Shown here piece after piece: positions 1 to 6,247 of a DNA stretch of 6,285 bases (its first letter is position 1; every line of letters starts with the position of its first letter). Source of the stretch: Acidobacteriota bacterium (lineage in GTDB: Bacteria > Acidobacteriota > Blastocatellia > Pyrinomonadales > Pyrinomonadaceae). The notes under the pieces were generated by a model, which saw only the letters and a program-made list of their open reading frames with translations, made no database searches and had not been told where the DNA came from. A program made the position numbers and the translations under genes. The stretch lies in the NCBI GenBank assembly GCA_003222835.1, contig QHXE01000207.1, positions 4,204-10,488 on the forward strand. Direction: 5' to 3'.

Positions 1-1140
1 CGCATTCTTTTGGCGCAACCCGATTTCGATGAGGCAGGCGAGGAATTGAATCTTGCGCTCGAATACTTTCACCAGCACGGACTCTATTATTATGAAGCCC
101 AAGCCTGCCTAGGATTGGCAATTTGTGAGTTCAAATCGTCGCGCGAGCCACAAATGCTTGAGCATCTGCGACGCGTCCTCGACCTTGCGGCGCGCTACGA
201 CTACGAATATTGGTTGCGGCAAGAGGTTGCGGCCCATCCGGAGATCTTCACCTCAGAGGACGCGCAGGAATTATTGCCTGCCGATTTGCGTGGACATCTG
301 GCTCCGGTCCCGCGGCTTACAACAGCACCGGTTCTCACGCCGGCAACGATATTAAGCCCAAGGTCACTGGTTGATCTCACCATCAACATGCTCGGACCGG
401 TGGAAATCTTTCGCGATATAGCTCGACCATTTGCCGCTGACGCCTGGACTACGCGTCGGGCCAGAGACATTCTGTGCTTCATTGCGTCGCACCGCCATCA
501 TCGCGCGCCGAAAGACGCGATCATCGAGACTTTCTGGGGCGAAACCGATTTGAAAACCGTCGAGAAGAACTTCCATCCGACGATGTCGCACGTGCGCAAG
601 GCGCTTAACAGTAATCAGCCATTGAAGCAGAACTTTCTGGTTTACCGCGACGGCGATTATCAGCTTAATCCTGAGTTTTCCTATCGGATTGACACAGAGG
701 AGTTCGATCGGCTGATCGCGGACGGGGAAACCGCGAGGCGCGAACGCGACTTTGATCGCTGCTTGACCTGCTATGAACAAGCCGTCGCGCTTTATCGCGG
801 AGAGTTCATGCAAGGCAGCTATGATCCGTGGGTCGATGAGCAACGGTCCTACTATCGTGAGCAATCCCTGCGGATTCTTGAATCTCTGGCGGCCGTTGCG
901 GAAAAGAATCAGGAATGGACGCGCGCGATGGATCTGGCGCTGCGCATTCTACACGAGGATCAGTTTCGAGAGGACATTCATTGTCTGCTCATGCGAGCAC
1001 AGGCGGCGCTTGGAAATCGGGTCGCGGTCAAAGAGCAATATGAAACCTTGCGCGGGCTTTTGCAAAAGGAATTAGGCGTCGAGCCGGCGATGCAGACTCA
1101 GAAGACCTATCGGGAACTGGTGGGCGGAGGTGTCCGATAA
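1..1140 (+). CDS. BTAD (SARP-type) transcriptional regulator, C-terminal part; 5' end outside window
   Basis: The reading frame is open from the first base, so the gene is cut by the window edge; the TTG at 10 is only the first start-like codon and not a credible start. The visible 379 residues begin with helical, TPR-like sequence (about 1-100), then a variable linker rich in Pro, Thr and Leu. A winged helix of the OmpR/SARP type starts at about residue 126 (LTINMLGPVEIF) and includes the recognition-helix region around TMSHVRKALN. From about residue 228 a bacterial transcriptional activation domain runs to the end, with its typical ALYRGEF motif and closing LGVEPAMQTQ motif. Such proteins are DNA-binding activators; in large versions an N-terminal ATPase and TPRs sense a signal. 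The order here (TPR, then winged helix and BTAD at the C-terminus) is the reverse of Streptomyces AfsR. An N-terminal ATPase is my inference, since that part is not visible. Target genes are unknown; the downstream protease gene on the same strand is one candidate. Confidence 0.9.
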   Translation, partial: RILLAQPDFDEAGEELNLALEYFHQHGLYYYEAQACLGLAICEFKSSREPQMLEHLRRVLDLAARYDYEYWLRQEVAAHPEIFTSEDAQELLPADLRGHLAPVPRLTTAPVLTPATILSPRSLVDLTINMLGPVEIFRDIARPFAADAWTTRRARDILCFIASHRHHRAPKDAIIETFWGETDLKTVEKNFHPTMSHVRKALNSNQPLKQNFLVYRDGDYQLNPEFSYRIDTEEFDRLIADGETARRERDFDRCLTCYEQAVALYRGEFMQGSYDPWVDEQRSYYREQSLRILESLAAVAEKNQEWTRAMDLALRILHEDQFREDIHCLLMRAQAALGNRVAVKEQYETLRGLLQKELGVEPAMQTQKTYRELVGGGVR

Positions 1141-1210
1141 GCTCGAGCTTGTCGCCTGAGACCAGCAATACGTCCGAGCAAGAGAACGACAAGCTGAAGC
1201 TTATCGGACA
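1131..1210. repeat. Long inverted repeat/hairpin spanning the regulator stop codon
   Basis: The left arm (1131-1154) and right arm (1187-1210) are complementary over 24 bases with only two adjacent mismatches, around a 32-base loop. The arms read TGTCCGATAAGCT, two mismatched bases, then AGCTTGTCG. The left arm contains the TAA stop codon of the regulator gene, and it also holds a perfect 12-base palindrome (AAGCTCGAGCTT, 1139-1150). No T-run follows the right arm on the plus strand and none follows the left arm on the minus strand, so it is not a canonical intrinsic terminator. It could be an mRNA 3'-end stabiliser, a Rho-dependent or U-tract-less terminator, or a protein-binding site. The structure is directly visible; its role is inference. 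Confidence 0.75.
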
Positions 1211-1325
1211 AAAGGCAAGAAGAAAAATGCAAGGCGACCGCAACAACGCCCGCGACTCTGCTAGCTTAGAATCGGGCGTCATCTCAGTTTCTTTGATAAT
1301 CACACCTCGCTCGGTAAGTTTTTGA

Positions 1326-1363
1326 CAAGCCACTGTTGCTGACCCGACCGTGGCGATGGCTTG
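1326..1363 (+). promoter_or_regulatory. Possible leader hairpin directly upstream of the protease start
   Basis: CAAGCCA (1326-1332) pairs perfectly with TGGCTTG (1357-1363), leaving a 24-base loop, and the right arm ends six bases before the ATG at 1370. An alternative pairing of GCCAC (1329-1333) with GTGGC (1350-1354) is also possible. No clear Shine-Dalgarno sequence stands before the ATG, so the stem occupies the place where ribosomes would dock. A TTGACA at 1322-1327 matches a -35 box, but no -10 box lies at normal spacing. The rest of the gap (1211-1325) shows no gene and no convincing promoter. A role in translation control is inference. Confidence 0.3.
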
Positions 1364-1369
1364 TGTTGG

Positions 1370-4330
1370 ATGATAAGCAGTCTCTTCAAAACATTTCGGC
1401 GGCCGATCGCGCTAATCCTGACGATCCTATTGAGCTCTATTCCGGCTCTTGCCGGCCTGACTATCGCTGGATCGAATGGCATCACGGCGAGTGGCGCTGA
1501 TGGCATCAGTTACGTCGGCACAAATGGGATCACCGCTAGTGGAGCCGACAGTATTCTTGCATTCAGCCCGAATGGAATCACAGCCTCGGGCACTGACGGA
1601 ATTACCGCATCCGGCGCCGACGGCATCACCGCGAGCGGCGCTGATGGCATCACTGCTTCGGGCGCCGACTCGACAACGATCACGCGCGCGGACGGCATTA
1701 CGGCCAGCGGGGCCGACGGAATCACGATCAGTGGAGCTGACGGCACGACTTATCGGGCGGATTCAATAGTAGTTAGAAATCCTACAGGCATCACGGCCAG
1801 CGGCGCAGACAACATCGTTGCTACCGGTACAAATGGCATCACCGTGAGTGGCGCCGACACACGCTTCATTGATCACGCCGATGGTATCACCGCGAGCGGA
1901 GCCGATAACACGTTTACCATCAACGGAGCCGATGGAATTACGGCCACGGGCGCGGATGGAATTGTTTTCGCGATTACTCCAAACGCGCTGACGATAAGCG
2001 GAGTTAATGGCATTACAGCTTCCGGGGCTGACGGGATCACGATTAGTGGGGCCGATAGCTTTGTTCAGACAGGAACCAGCGCAATCATGGCCGCATTGAA
2101 TGACGCAACGAACAAAGTAGGTCTGCAGAGCTTCGATCCCGAACTCGCTGTGCTGCTCAATCGGATTACTGACGACAGCAACGTTGACGCCGTCATCGTC
2201 TATTACCAAGCCCCGACCGATTCCGACATCGGTGACCTCCAGCGCCTTGGTGTTTTGGGAGGCACACGTTATCGAGTGTTGCCGATGATCGCGATAACTA
2301 CGACCAAAGCGAAGCTCGAGGCGATTTCGCGCCTGCCTTCCGTGCGATCCATCTATGGCAACCGAACATTTCAGTGGAACCTTGAGCCGGCGGCGCGCAA
2401 TCTGACCGGTGTCGAACGCACGCGGCGCAATAACGATTTGATTAAAGCGAACAGAGGTTTGCCGGAAAGCGGTCGAGGAGTGACGGTGGCAGTGCTCGAC
2501 ACGGGAGTTGACGGAACTCACGCCGATTTGTCCGGTCGCGTCGCGCAAAACATCAAGCTCGCCGACACGCAAAGCCTCGGCGTGGGTTTCAACTATCCCG
2601 TTGCGGCGCCAAACCTTCCAAACACCGATCAAGCTTACGGTCACGGAACTTTCGTCGCCGGCGTGATCGCCGGTAACGGCCAGCAGTCGGGCGGCAAGTA
2701 TGCCGGCGTTGCCCCGAACGCGAATATTTTAGGATTGAGCGCCGGCGACGCCAGCTTGCTCTTCGTGCTCTCAGGTCTTGATTACCTGCTGGCAAATGGC
2801 GTCAGCTACAACGTTCGAGTTGTCAATTGTAGTTTTTCAGCAAACACGGTTTTCGACTTCAACGATCCGGTCAATATCGGGACGAAGATGCTGACTGACA
2901 ACGGCGTGAACGTGGTTTTCTCGGCCGGCAACACGGGACCGGGTACGGATTCATTGAATCCCTACTCGGTGGCCCCATGGGTGATCAGCGCGGGCGCAAC
3001 GGACGATCAGGGACGTCTGGCGAACTTTTCTTCGCGTGGTGAATTTGGCAGTCCGATGTTTCGTCCAACGCTGGTCGCGCCGGGAGTGAATACTGTCAGT
3101 CTTCGCCCTTCGACGCTCGCGGCGGTTACGACCATAGACGGGCTTGGGGCAAACGACACGCAGCTAAGCTCCTCCGAATTGCCCTATTACACGACGGGCA
3201 GCGGGACAAGTTTCTCAGCGCCACAGGTTGCCGGCGTCGTTGCTTTAATGTTGGAGGCCAATCCGCAACTCACACCCGCGCAGATTCGCGACATCCTGCA
3301 ACGCACGGCAACGCCTTTGCCGCCATACTACCTTCACGAAGTCGGCGCCGGGATGCTCAACGCGCAAGCCGCAGTGTTGGAAGCAGCGTTTTCACAACGG
3401 CGGTTTGGCGGATGGCGCGGAGTCGCTTTTCAAAATCAGGTTCAGTTTGTTAACTCACCCCAGCAATTTAGCGGCAGTGTAACTCCGGGTGGCTCGAACG
3501 ACTCTTCGTTGGCGATTCCGTCCGGTGCCCTGCTCGCTTCGGTGCAAGTGGCGTGGGGCGATACGCAGAGCCCAGCCAACCTCAACTTGACGATGATCGA
3601 TCCAAACGGCGCGAACCAATCAGTCGCCAATGCAGCTAGTCCCTTGGGGCTGACCGGTCGCCGTCAACGCACGGCCATGCAAATGCCTAGCGTTGGAACC
3701 TGGCTGGCGCGAGTGCAGAATCTGCCCGGCCCGGTCAGCGTCTCGCAAGCATCTTCGCCTCAACTGCTCGGCATGCAAACGGGATCGCAGACCTATACCG
3801 GGGTCATCCAATTAACTAGTGTTCGTTACGCGACGCTTGCCGACCTTGGCACACTCGACCCGTTATCAGTGTCAGAGATTTATCAGAATTTCCGGGGCCT
3901 CGTGATGTCGCCAATCGGAAGGAATTTCCGTCCGAGCTTTAACGTGACTCGAGCGGATCTCGCCAAGGCGCTGGTCTTGGGTGGGCGTGTCCCGCAATAT
4001 CTGCCCGCACAATCAAGCTACAGCGACGTGCGCGACAAGGCGACCATGCTCTTTATCGAGAGCGCGCAAGCCTCGCCCGGCGGTCCGCTGTTCCCGAGTG
4101 TGGTGACGGCCGGAACTTTTCAGCCGGACGCCACTGTCGATCGCCTGAGTGCCGTGGTCGCCTTGGTGCGCGCTGCGGGGTTGCGCCAGCAGGCCGAGTC
4201 GGGAACTTACACGCTGATGCAGAATGGCCTCATTAAAACTAGTGGGATGACTTTCAACCCGCAAGGTTCGTTCACGCGTCTGGATTTGGCGCATGCGATG
4301 GTCAGGCTGGCGAACCTGGCGACACAGTAA
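1370..4330 (+). CDS. Secreted S8 (subtilisin-like) serine protease with N-terminal octapeptide repeats and C-terminal SLH-like domains
   Basis: A predicted 986-residue exported protease. I chose ATG 1370 over the in-frame TTG at 1361 because it starts a clean signal peptide: basic MISSLFKTFRRP, a hydrophobic core, and an ALA cleavage site near residue 28. An in-frame stop at 1340-1342 rules out a longer form. Residues 37-229 are 24 octapeptide repeats. About 272-335 resembles a subtilase propeptide (I9-like: VDAVIVYY to RSIYGNRTF). The S8 catalytic domain follows, with Asp377 in VLDTG, His425 in GHGTFVAG, oxyanion Asn521 in SAGNTG and Ser614 in GTSFSAP, so it should be active. About 700-785 is a beta-rich, jelly-roll or PPC-like domain. 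About 828-986 holds three SLH-like repeats; NVTRADL and the YSDV...FQPDATVDR pattern are the clearest. S8 enzymes hydrolyse peptide bonds in proteins. SLH repeats normally anchor proteins to cell-wall polymer, so attachment at the cell surface is likely but inferred. Confidence 0.95.
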   Translation: MISSLFKTFRRPIALILTILLSSIPALAGLTIAGSNGITASGADGISYVGTNGITASGADSILAFSPNGITASGTDGITASGADGITASGADGITASGADSTTITRADGITASGADGITISGADGTTYRADSIVVRNPTGITASGADNIVATGTNGITVSGADTRFIDHADGITASGADNTFTINGADGITATGADGIVFAITPNALTISGVNGITASGADGITISGADSFVQTGTSAIMAALNDATNKVGLQSFDPELAVLLNRITDDSNVDAVIVYYQAPTDSDIGDLQRLGVLGGTRYRVLPMIAITTTKAKLEAISRLPSVRSIYGNRTFQWNLEPAARNLTGVERTRRNNDLIKANRGLPESGRGVTVAVLDTGVDGTHADLSGRVAQNIKLADTQSLGVGFNYPVAAPNLPNTDQAYGHGTFVAGVIAGNGQQSGGKYAGVAPNANILGLSAGDASLLFVLSGLDYLLANGVSYNVRVVNCSFSANTVFDFNDPVNIGTKMLTDNGVNVVFSAGNTGPGTDSLNPYSVAPWVISAGATDDQGRLANFSSRGEFGSPMFRPTLVAPGVNTVSLRPSTLAAVTTIDGLGANDTQLSSSELPYYTTGSGTSFSAPQVAGVVALMLEANPQLTPAQIRDILQRTATPLPPYYLHEVGAGMLNAQAAVLEAAFSQRRFGGWRGVAFQNQVQFVNSPQQFSGSVTPGGSNDSSLAIPSGALLASVQVAWGDTQSPANLNLTMIDPNGANQSVANAASPLGLTGRRQRTAMQMPSVGTWLARVQNLPGPVSVSQASSPQLLGMQTGSQTYTGVIQLTSVRYATLADLGTLDPLSVSEIYQNFRGLVMSPIGRNFRPSFNVTRADLAKALVLGGRVPQYLPAQSSYSDVRDKATMLFIESAQASPGGPLFPSVVTAGTFQPDATVDRLSAVVALVRAAGLRQQAESGTYTLMQNGLIKTSGMTFNPQGSFTRLDLAHAMVRLANLATQ
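1478..2056 (+). repeat. Array of 24 tandem octapeptide-coding repeats (GITASGAD consensus) in the protease gene
   Basis: The 193 residues divide without gaps into 24 units: 21 of eight residues, two of nine (NTFTINGAD, GIVFAITPN) and one of seven (GTTYRAD). Nine units are exactly GITASGAD; five more differ by one residue (GITASGTD, GITISGAD twice, GITVSGAD, GITATGAD). The other ten are divergent but keep the length, mostly ending in AD or in N/T (STTITRAD, NIVATGTN, SILAFSPN). At DNA level the period is 24 bases, yet identical octads use different synonymous codons throughout. Read as ASGADGIT, the unit contains GxDx(I/L)x, the core of the RTX calcium-binding nonapeptide GGxGxDxUx, but is one residue shorter. 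A beta-roll or beta-solenoid fold is therefore plausible. Fold and calcium binding are inference. Confidence 0.95.
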
Positions 4331-4389
4331 ACGGCCTCAGCACCTTCCTCAATTCACTTTCACTGACTGGGTGATTGTACGGAGCATTC

Positions 4390-4698
4390 TCAGGTGTGAG
4401 TCTCAACGAGTGCGCGCAAAGACTGTTGCTCTTTTTCGTCAAGAATGGAAAACGACAAGCTAAACCCGATCAATTGCTGGGTCGAAACGACTTTCCCACG
4501 CAGTGGCAACCATTGACGTGACGGAAGCTTAATAAGCAAGCTGACAATTTCTCCAACATCCGCCGCGCCCTTGGTATTGACGAAGCAGCCATTGACACTC
4601 AAGTCCTCTATGCGTCCCAGATGAGTGCCGGTTACGCCACGCCACCTGGTCGAGAGGTTAATCCCAACTCGCCTGTCCGATCTTCGTTCGTCGTCCAT
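4390..4698 (-). CDS. PilZ domain protein (probable c-di-GMP-binding)
   Basis: A 102-residue protein made almost entirely of one PilZ domain. Both signature motifs are present: RxxxR near the N-terminus (RRSDRR, residues 5-10) and D/NxSxxG in the middle (DLSVNG). These bind cyclic di-GMP in characterised PilZ proteins, so ligand binding is likely. A GKVV strand and an IGFSLSF strand follow, as expected for the beta-barrel. The frame is open further upstream to 4830, but that extension overlaps the methyltransferase gene and lacks family resemblance. The ATG at 4698 starts with MDDERRSDRR, the typical entry into a PilZ domain, and lies 10 bases after the methyltransferase stop. No strong Shine-Dalgarno is visible, so translation may depend on coupling. 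Stand-alone PilZ proteins act as adaptors in motility, exopolysaccharide or secretion control; the partner is unknown. Its stop faces the protease stop across 59 bases (4331-4389), where I see only short 4-base stems. Confidence 0.88.
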   Translation of the reverse strand: MDDERRSDRRVGINLSTRWRGVTGTHLGRIEDLSVNGCFVNTKGAADVGEIVSLLIKLPSRQWLPLRGKVVSTQQLIGFSLSFSILDEKEQQSLRALVETHT

Positions 4699-4708
4699 CC
4701 GGTGAAAT

Positions 4709-5494
4709 TTAGTTCTTCGGTTGGCCAAAGTAAACCCTGGTGTCGTATTCAAACACCACTTCGGCTGCTTTTTGATGTTCCGCAAAAATCTTTCGCAGCT
4801 CTTCCAGCATGGCTTCGAAGTTTTCATCACCCGGTGCGGGCACGTAAGACGAGGACAACAGTCGGCCTTTCACGCCCTGAAAATCAAAGCTTTGATGGTT
4901 ATCAAAGGTTCTCAGCTTGAATTCGCGCGGCGAAAAGAACGATTCCAAGTCTTGGTAAATTCTTTCGTGACGAACGTCTTGGTAGTCCGTGCCGAACTTT
5001 AGAAGCATTTGCTCGTAAGCGCGCAGGAACGGAGTCGAATCGATCCGCCTTTCATTCCAGACAAGCGCGACCCAGCCGCTCGGCTTCAGTATCCGGGAGA
5101 ATTCATCGCGCGCCAGCTTCTGATCGAACCAATGAAACGCTTGTCCGGCAATGACAAAATCGACGCTACTGTTCTCCAGGGTTGTGGCTTCTGCGGAGCC
5201 TTCGATGCTTGTGAATTTCGAATACCGTTCAAGTAACCTCTCTCCCGCCTCGCGCATCGGGGCATTCGGCTCGACACCAAACACCCGGTTTCCATTCTTC
5301 AGGAAAACTTCACTGAGAATGCCGGTGCCCGAGCCTATATCGGCGATAATTGAACTCTGAGTCAGCCCGCATTCTTCGCTAAGCAGATCGATAACCACAT
5401 CCGGATAACCAGGCCGAAACTTGATGTAATTCTCGACACGGTCTGAGAAACGCTTGGTCGGATCACTCATCAGCGAAAGGGTCGAACCAGTCAT
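4709..5494 (-). CDS. Class I SAM-dependent methyltransferase (Methyltransf_11-like)
   Basis: A 261-residue soluble methyltransferase expected to transfer a methyl group from S-adenosylmethionine. Motif I is ADIGSGTG (residues 51-58), with the ribose-binding acidic residue Glu75 in VFGVEPN. Motif II is VDFVIAGQAFHWF (111-123) and motif III ILKPSGWVALVWN (135-147). The N-terminal FSDRVENYIKFRPGYP and the AFHWF motif are characteristic of a widespread bacterial group related to trans-aconitate methyltransferase-like proteins; the substrate cannot be read from the sequence. I kept ATG 5494 because it forms a 4-base ATGA overlap with the msrQ stop, implying translational coupling. An internal Met at residue 9 (MSDPTKRF) is an alternative start that better matches where family similarity begins. 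No good Shine-Dalgarno stands before either. It is the middle gene of the three-gene minus-strand operon. Confidence 0.9.
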   Translation of the reverse strand: MTGSTLSLMSDPTKRFSDRVENYIKFRPGYPDVVIDLLSEECGLTQSSIIADIGSGTGILSEVFLKNGNRVFGVEPNAPMREAGERLLERYSKFTSIEGSAEATTLENSSVDFVIAGQAFHWFDQKLARDEFSRILKPSGWVALVWNERRIDSTPFLRAYEQMLLKFGTDYQDVRHERIYQDLESFFSPREFKLRTFDNHQSFDFQGVKGRLLSSSYVPAPGDENFEAMLEELRKIFAEHQKAAEVVFEYDTRVYFGQPKN

Positions 5495-6111
5495 CGTGGC
5501 GGAACAACGCTACCGGAAACGCGGCCGGGCGACGCATAGTACTTCGCAAATAAACGGAAGCCTAGAAGCACGAAGAGAATAAACGCGAACGTCAGTGGCA
5601 GCCGCACATCAGACTTGACCAGCATGTAGTAATGCAGCACGCCGAATACACCAGATAAGTAAACGATGCGATGCAGACGCGCCCAACGCTTGCCGCCCAA
5701 ACGCTTGACCATTCTGTCGGTTGAGGTAATCGCCAGCGGCAGCATCAAAAAGAAAGCCGTCATGCCGATCGCTATGAACGGTCGCTTCGCCACATCGCCA
5801 GGAATGGTTTTCAGATGAAAGAAACGGTCGAAGGCAACATAAGTCATCAGATGAAGTGATCCATAAAAGAACGCGAAAAGCCCCAGCATACGACGAAACT
5901 TGATTAACCAATTCAACCCGGTAATCCGTCTCGCCGGCGTAACTCCCAGACTGATTAGCAGAAACACCAGTGTCAACATCCCGGTCGTGCGGGTAACAAA
6001 CTCCAGAGGATTCGCCCCGACCTGCTTTCGATACACATCCCATAACAGTAGTGTAAGCGGCACGAGGCCATTGACGAAGAGAACGAGTTTGGCGAAGCGT
6101 GTGTCTTTCAT
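5491..6111 (-). CDS. msrQ: MsrQ-like haem-binding membrane subunit of periplasmic methionine sulfoxide reductase
   Basis: A 206-residue inner-membrane protein with about six hydrophobic segments (near 7-24, 43-57, 74-92, 112-130, 147-165, 170-188). It belongs to the ferric-reductase-like/YedZ family. MsrQ carries electrons from the quinone pool or cytoplasmic reductants through haem b to periplasmic MsrP, which repairs oxidised methionine. Conserved histidines are His87 (SLHLMTYVAFD), His147 (ARLHRIVYLSG) and His160 (VLHYYMLVKSD). Their spacing of 60 and 13 equals that of the haem-ligand histidines I recall for E. coli MsrQ, and the length is close to that protein's. The frame is open to an ATG at 6189, but that extension (26 residues) is hydrophilic and runs into a palindromic element, so the ATG at 6111 (MKDTRFAKLV) is preferred. 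No msrP is seen: the 174 bases upstream are non-coding as far as I can tell. First gene of the operon with the methyltransferase and PilZ genes. Confidence 0.9.
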   Translation of the reverse strand: MKDTRFAKLVLFVNGLVPLTLLLWDVYRKQVGANPLEFVTRTTGMLTLVFLLISLGVTPARRITGLNWLIKFRRMLGLFAFFYGSLHLMTYVAFDRFFHLKTIPGDVAKRPFIAIGMTAFFLMLPLAITSTDRMVKRLGGKRWARLHRIVYLSGVFGVLHYYMLVKSDVRLPLTFAFILFVLLGFRLFAKYYASPGRVSGSVVPPR

Positions 6112-6136
6112 GGCTAAGGAATTTGAGTACCGCGGG

Positions 6137-6247
6137 GAAACCTCAAGGGTTATGAAGGGTGGCTTGCCCCCGCTGCTTTGTAAATTCATCTACCTCAAAA
6201 TTAAGACTAAGCGCAGAGCAAGCCACCCTTCCTGACCTTGAGGTTTC
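6137..6247. repeat. Long imperfect palindrome upstream of msrQ (REPIN/MITE-like candidate)
   Basis: The left arm (6137-6167) and right arm (6218-6247) pair in two perfect blocks. GAAACCTCAAGG (6137-6148) pairs with 6236-6247, and GAAGGGTGGCTTGC (6154-6167) pairs with 6218-6231. The blocks are separated by an internal loop of 5 versus 4 bases, and a 50-base terminal loop lies between the arms. Similarity continues weakly into the loop (GCTGCTTTG against the reverse of CTAAGCGCAG), which suggests two inverted copies of one short unit. It lies in the leader or promoter region of msrQ. No T-run marks it as a terminator, and it codes for nothing visible. Dispersed palindromic element is the favoured reading; an RNA regulatory structure in the msrQ leader is the alternative. 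Confidence 0.7.

Noticed and set aside
1322..1327. TTGACA as a -35 promoter box for the protease gene
   Set aside because: No acceptable -10 hexamer occurs 15-19 bases downstream; the bases there are GC-rich (around CGACCG).
1028..1333. Minus-strand 101-codon frame across the end of the regulator gene and the intergenic region
   Set aside because: It overlaps a solid BTAD coding region and a hairpin, has no recognisable domain, and its codon pattern is not convincing.
1397..1402. Twin-arginine (Tat) signal in the protease leader (FRRP)
   Set aside because: The residues after the two arginines do not fit the xFLK consensus; an ordinary Sec signal peptide explains the segment better.
1510..1746. 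Minus-strand frame with a MPSAPLAV-type repeat
   Set aside because: It is the antisense reading of the octad array; the periodicity is inherited from the 24-base repeat and no start signals support it.
1763..2644. Long antisense open frame (293 codons) opposite the protease gene
   Set aside because: It has no recognisable domain, lies entirely opposite the repeat array, propeptide and early catalytic domain, and is explained by the 24-base period and GC bias keeping that frame free of stops.
4331..4400. Bidirectional terminator between the convergent genes
   Set aside because: Only a 4-base stem (CTCA/TGAG near 4389-4400) and similar short matches were found, with no flanking T-runs.
4699..4830. 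N-terminal extension of the PilZ gene to an upstream ATG at 4830
   Set aside because: It would overlap the end of the methyltransferase gene by more than 100 bases in another frame, and the extra residues show no PilZ resemblance.
6112..6189. N-terminal extension of msrQ to the ATG at 6189
   Set aside because: The extra 26 residues are hydrophilic, run through the palindrome's left arm, and are not part of the MsrQ family start.
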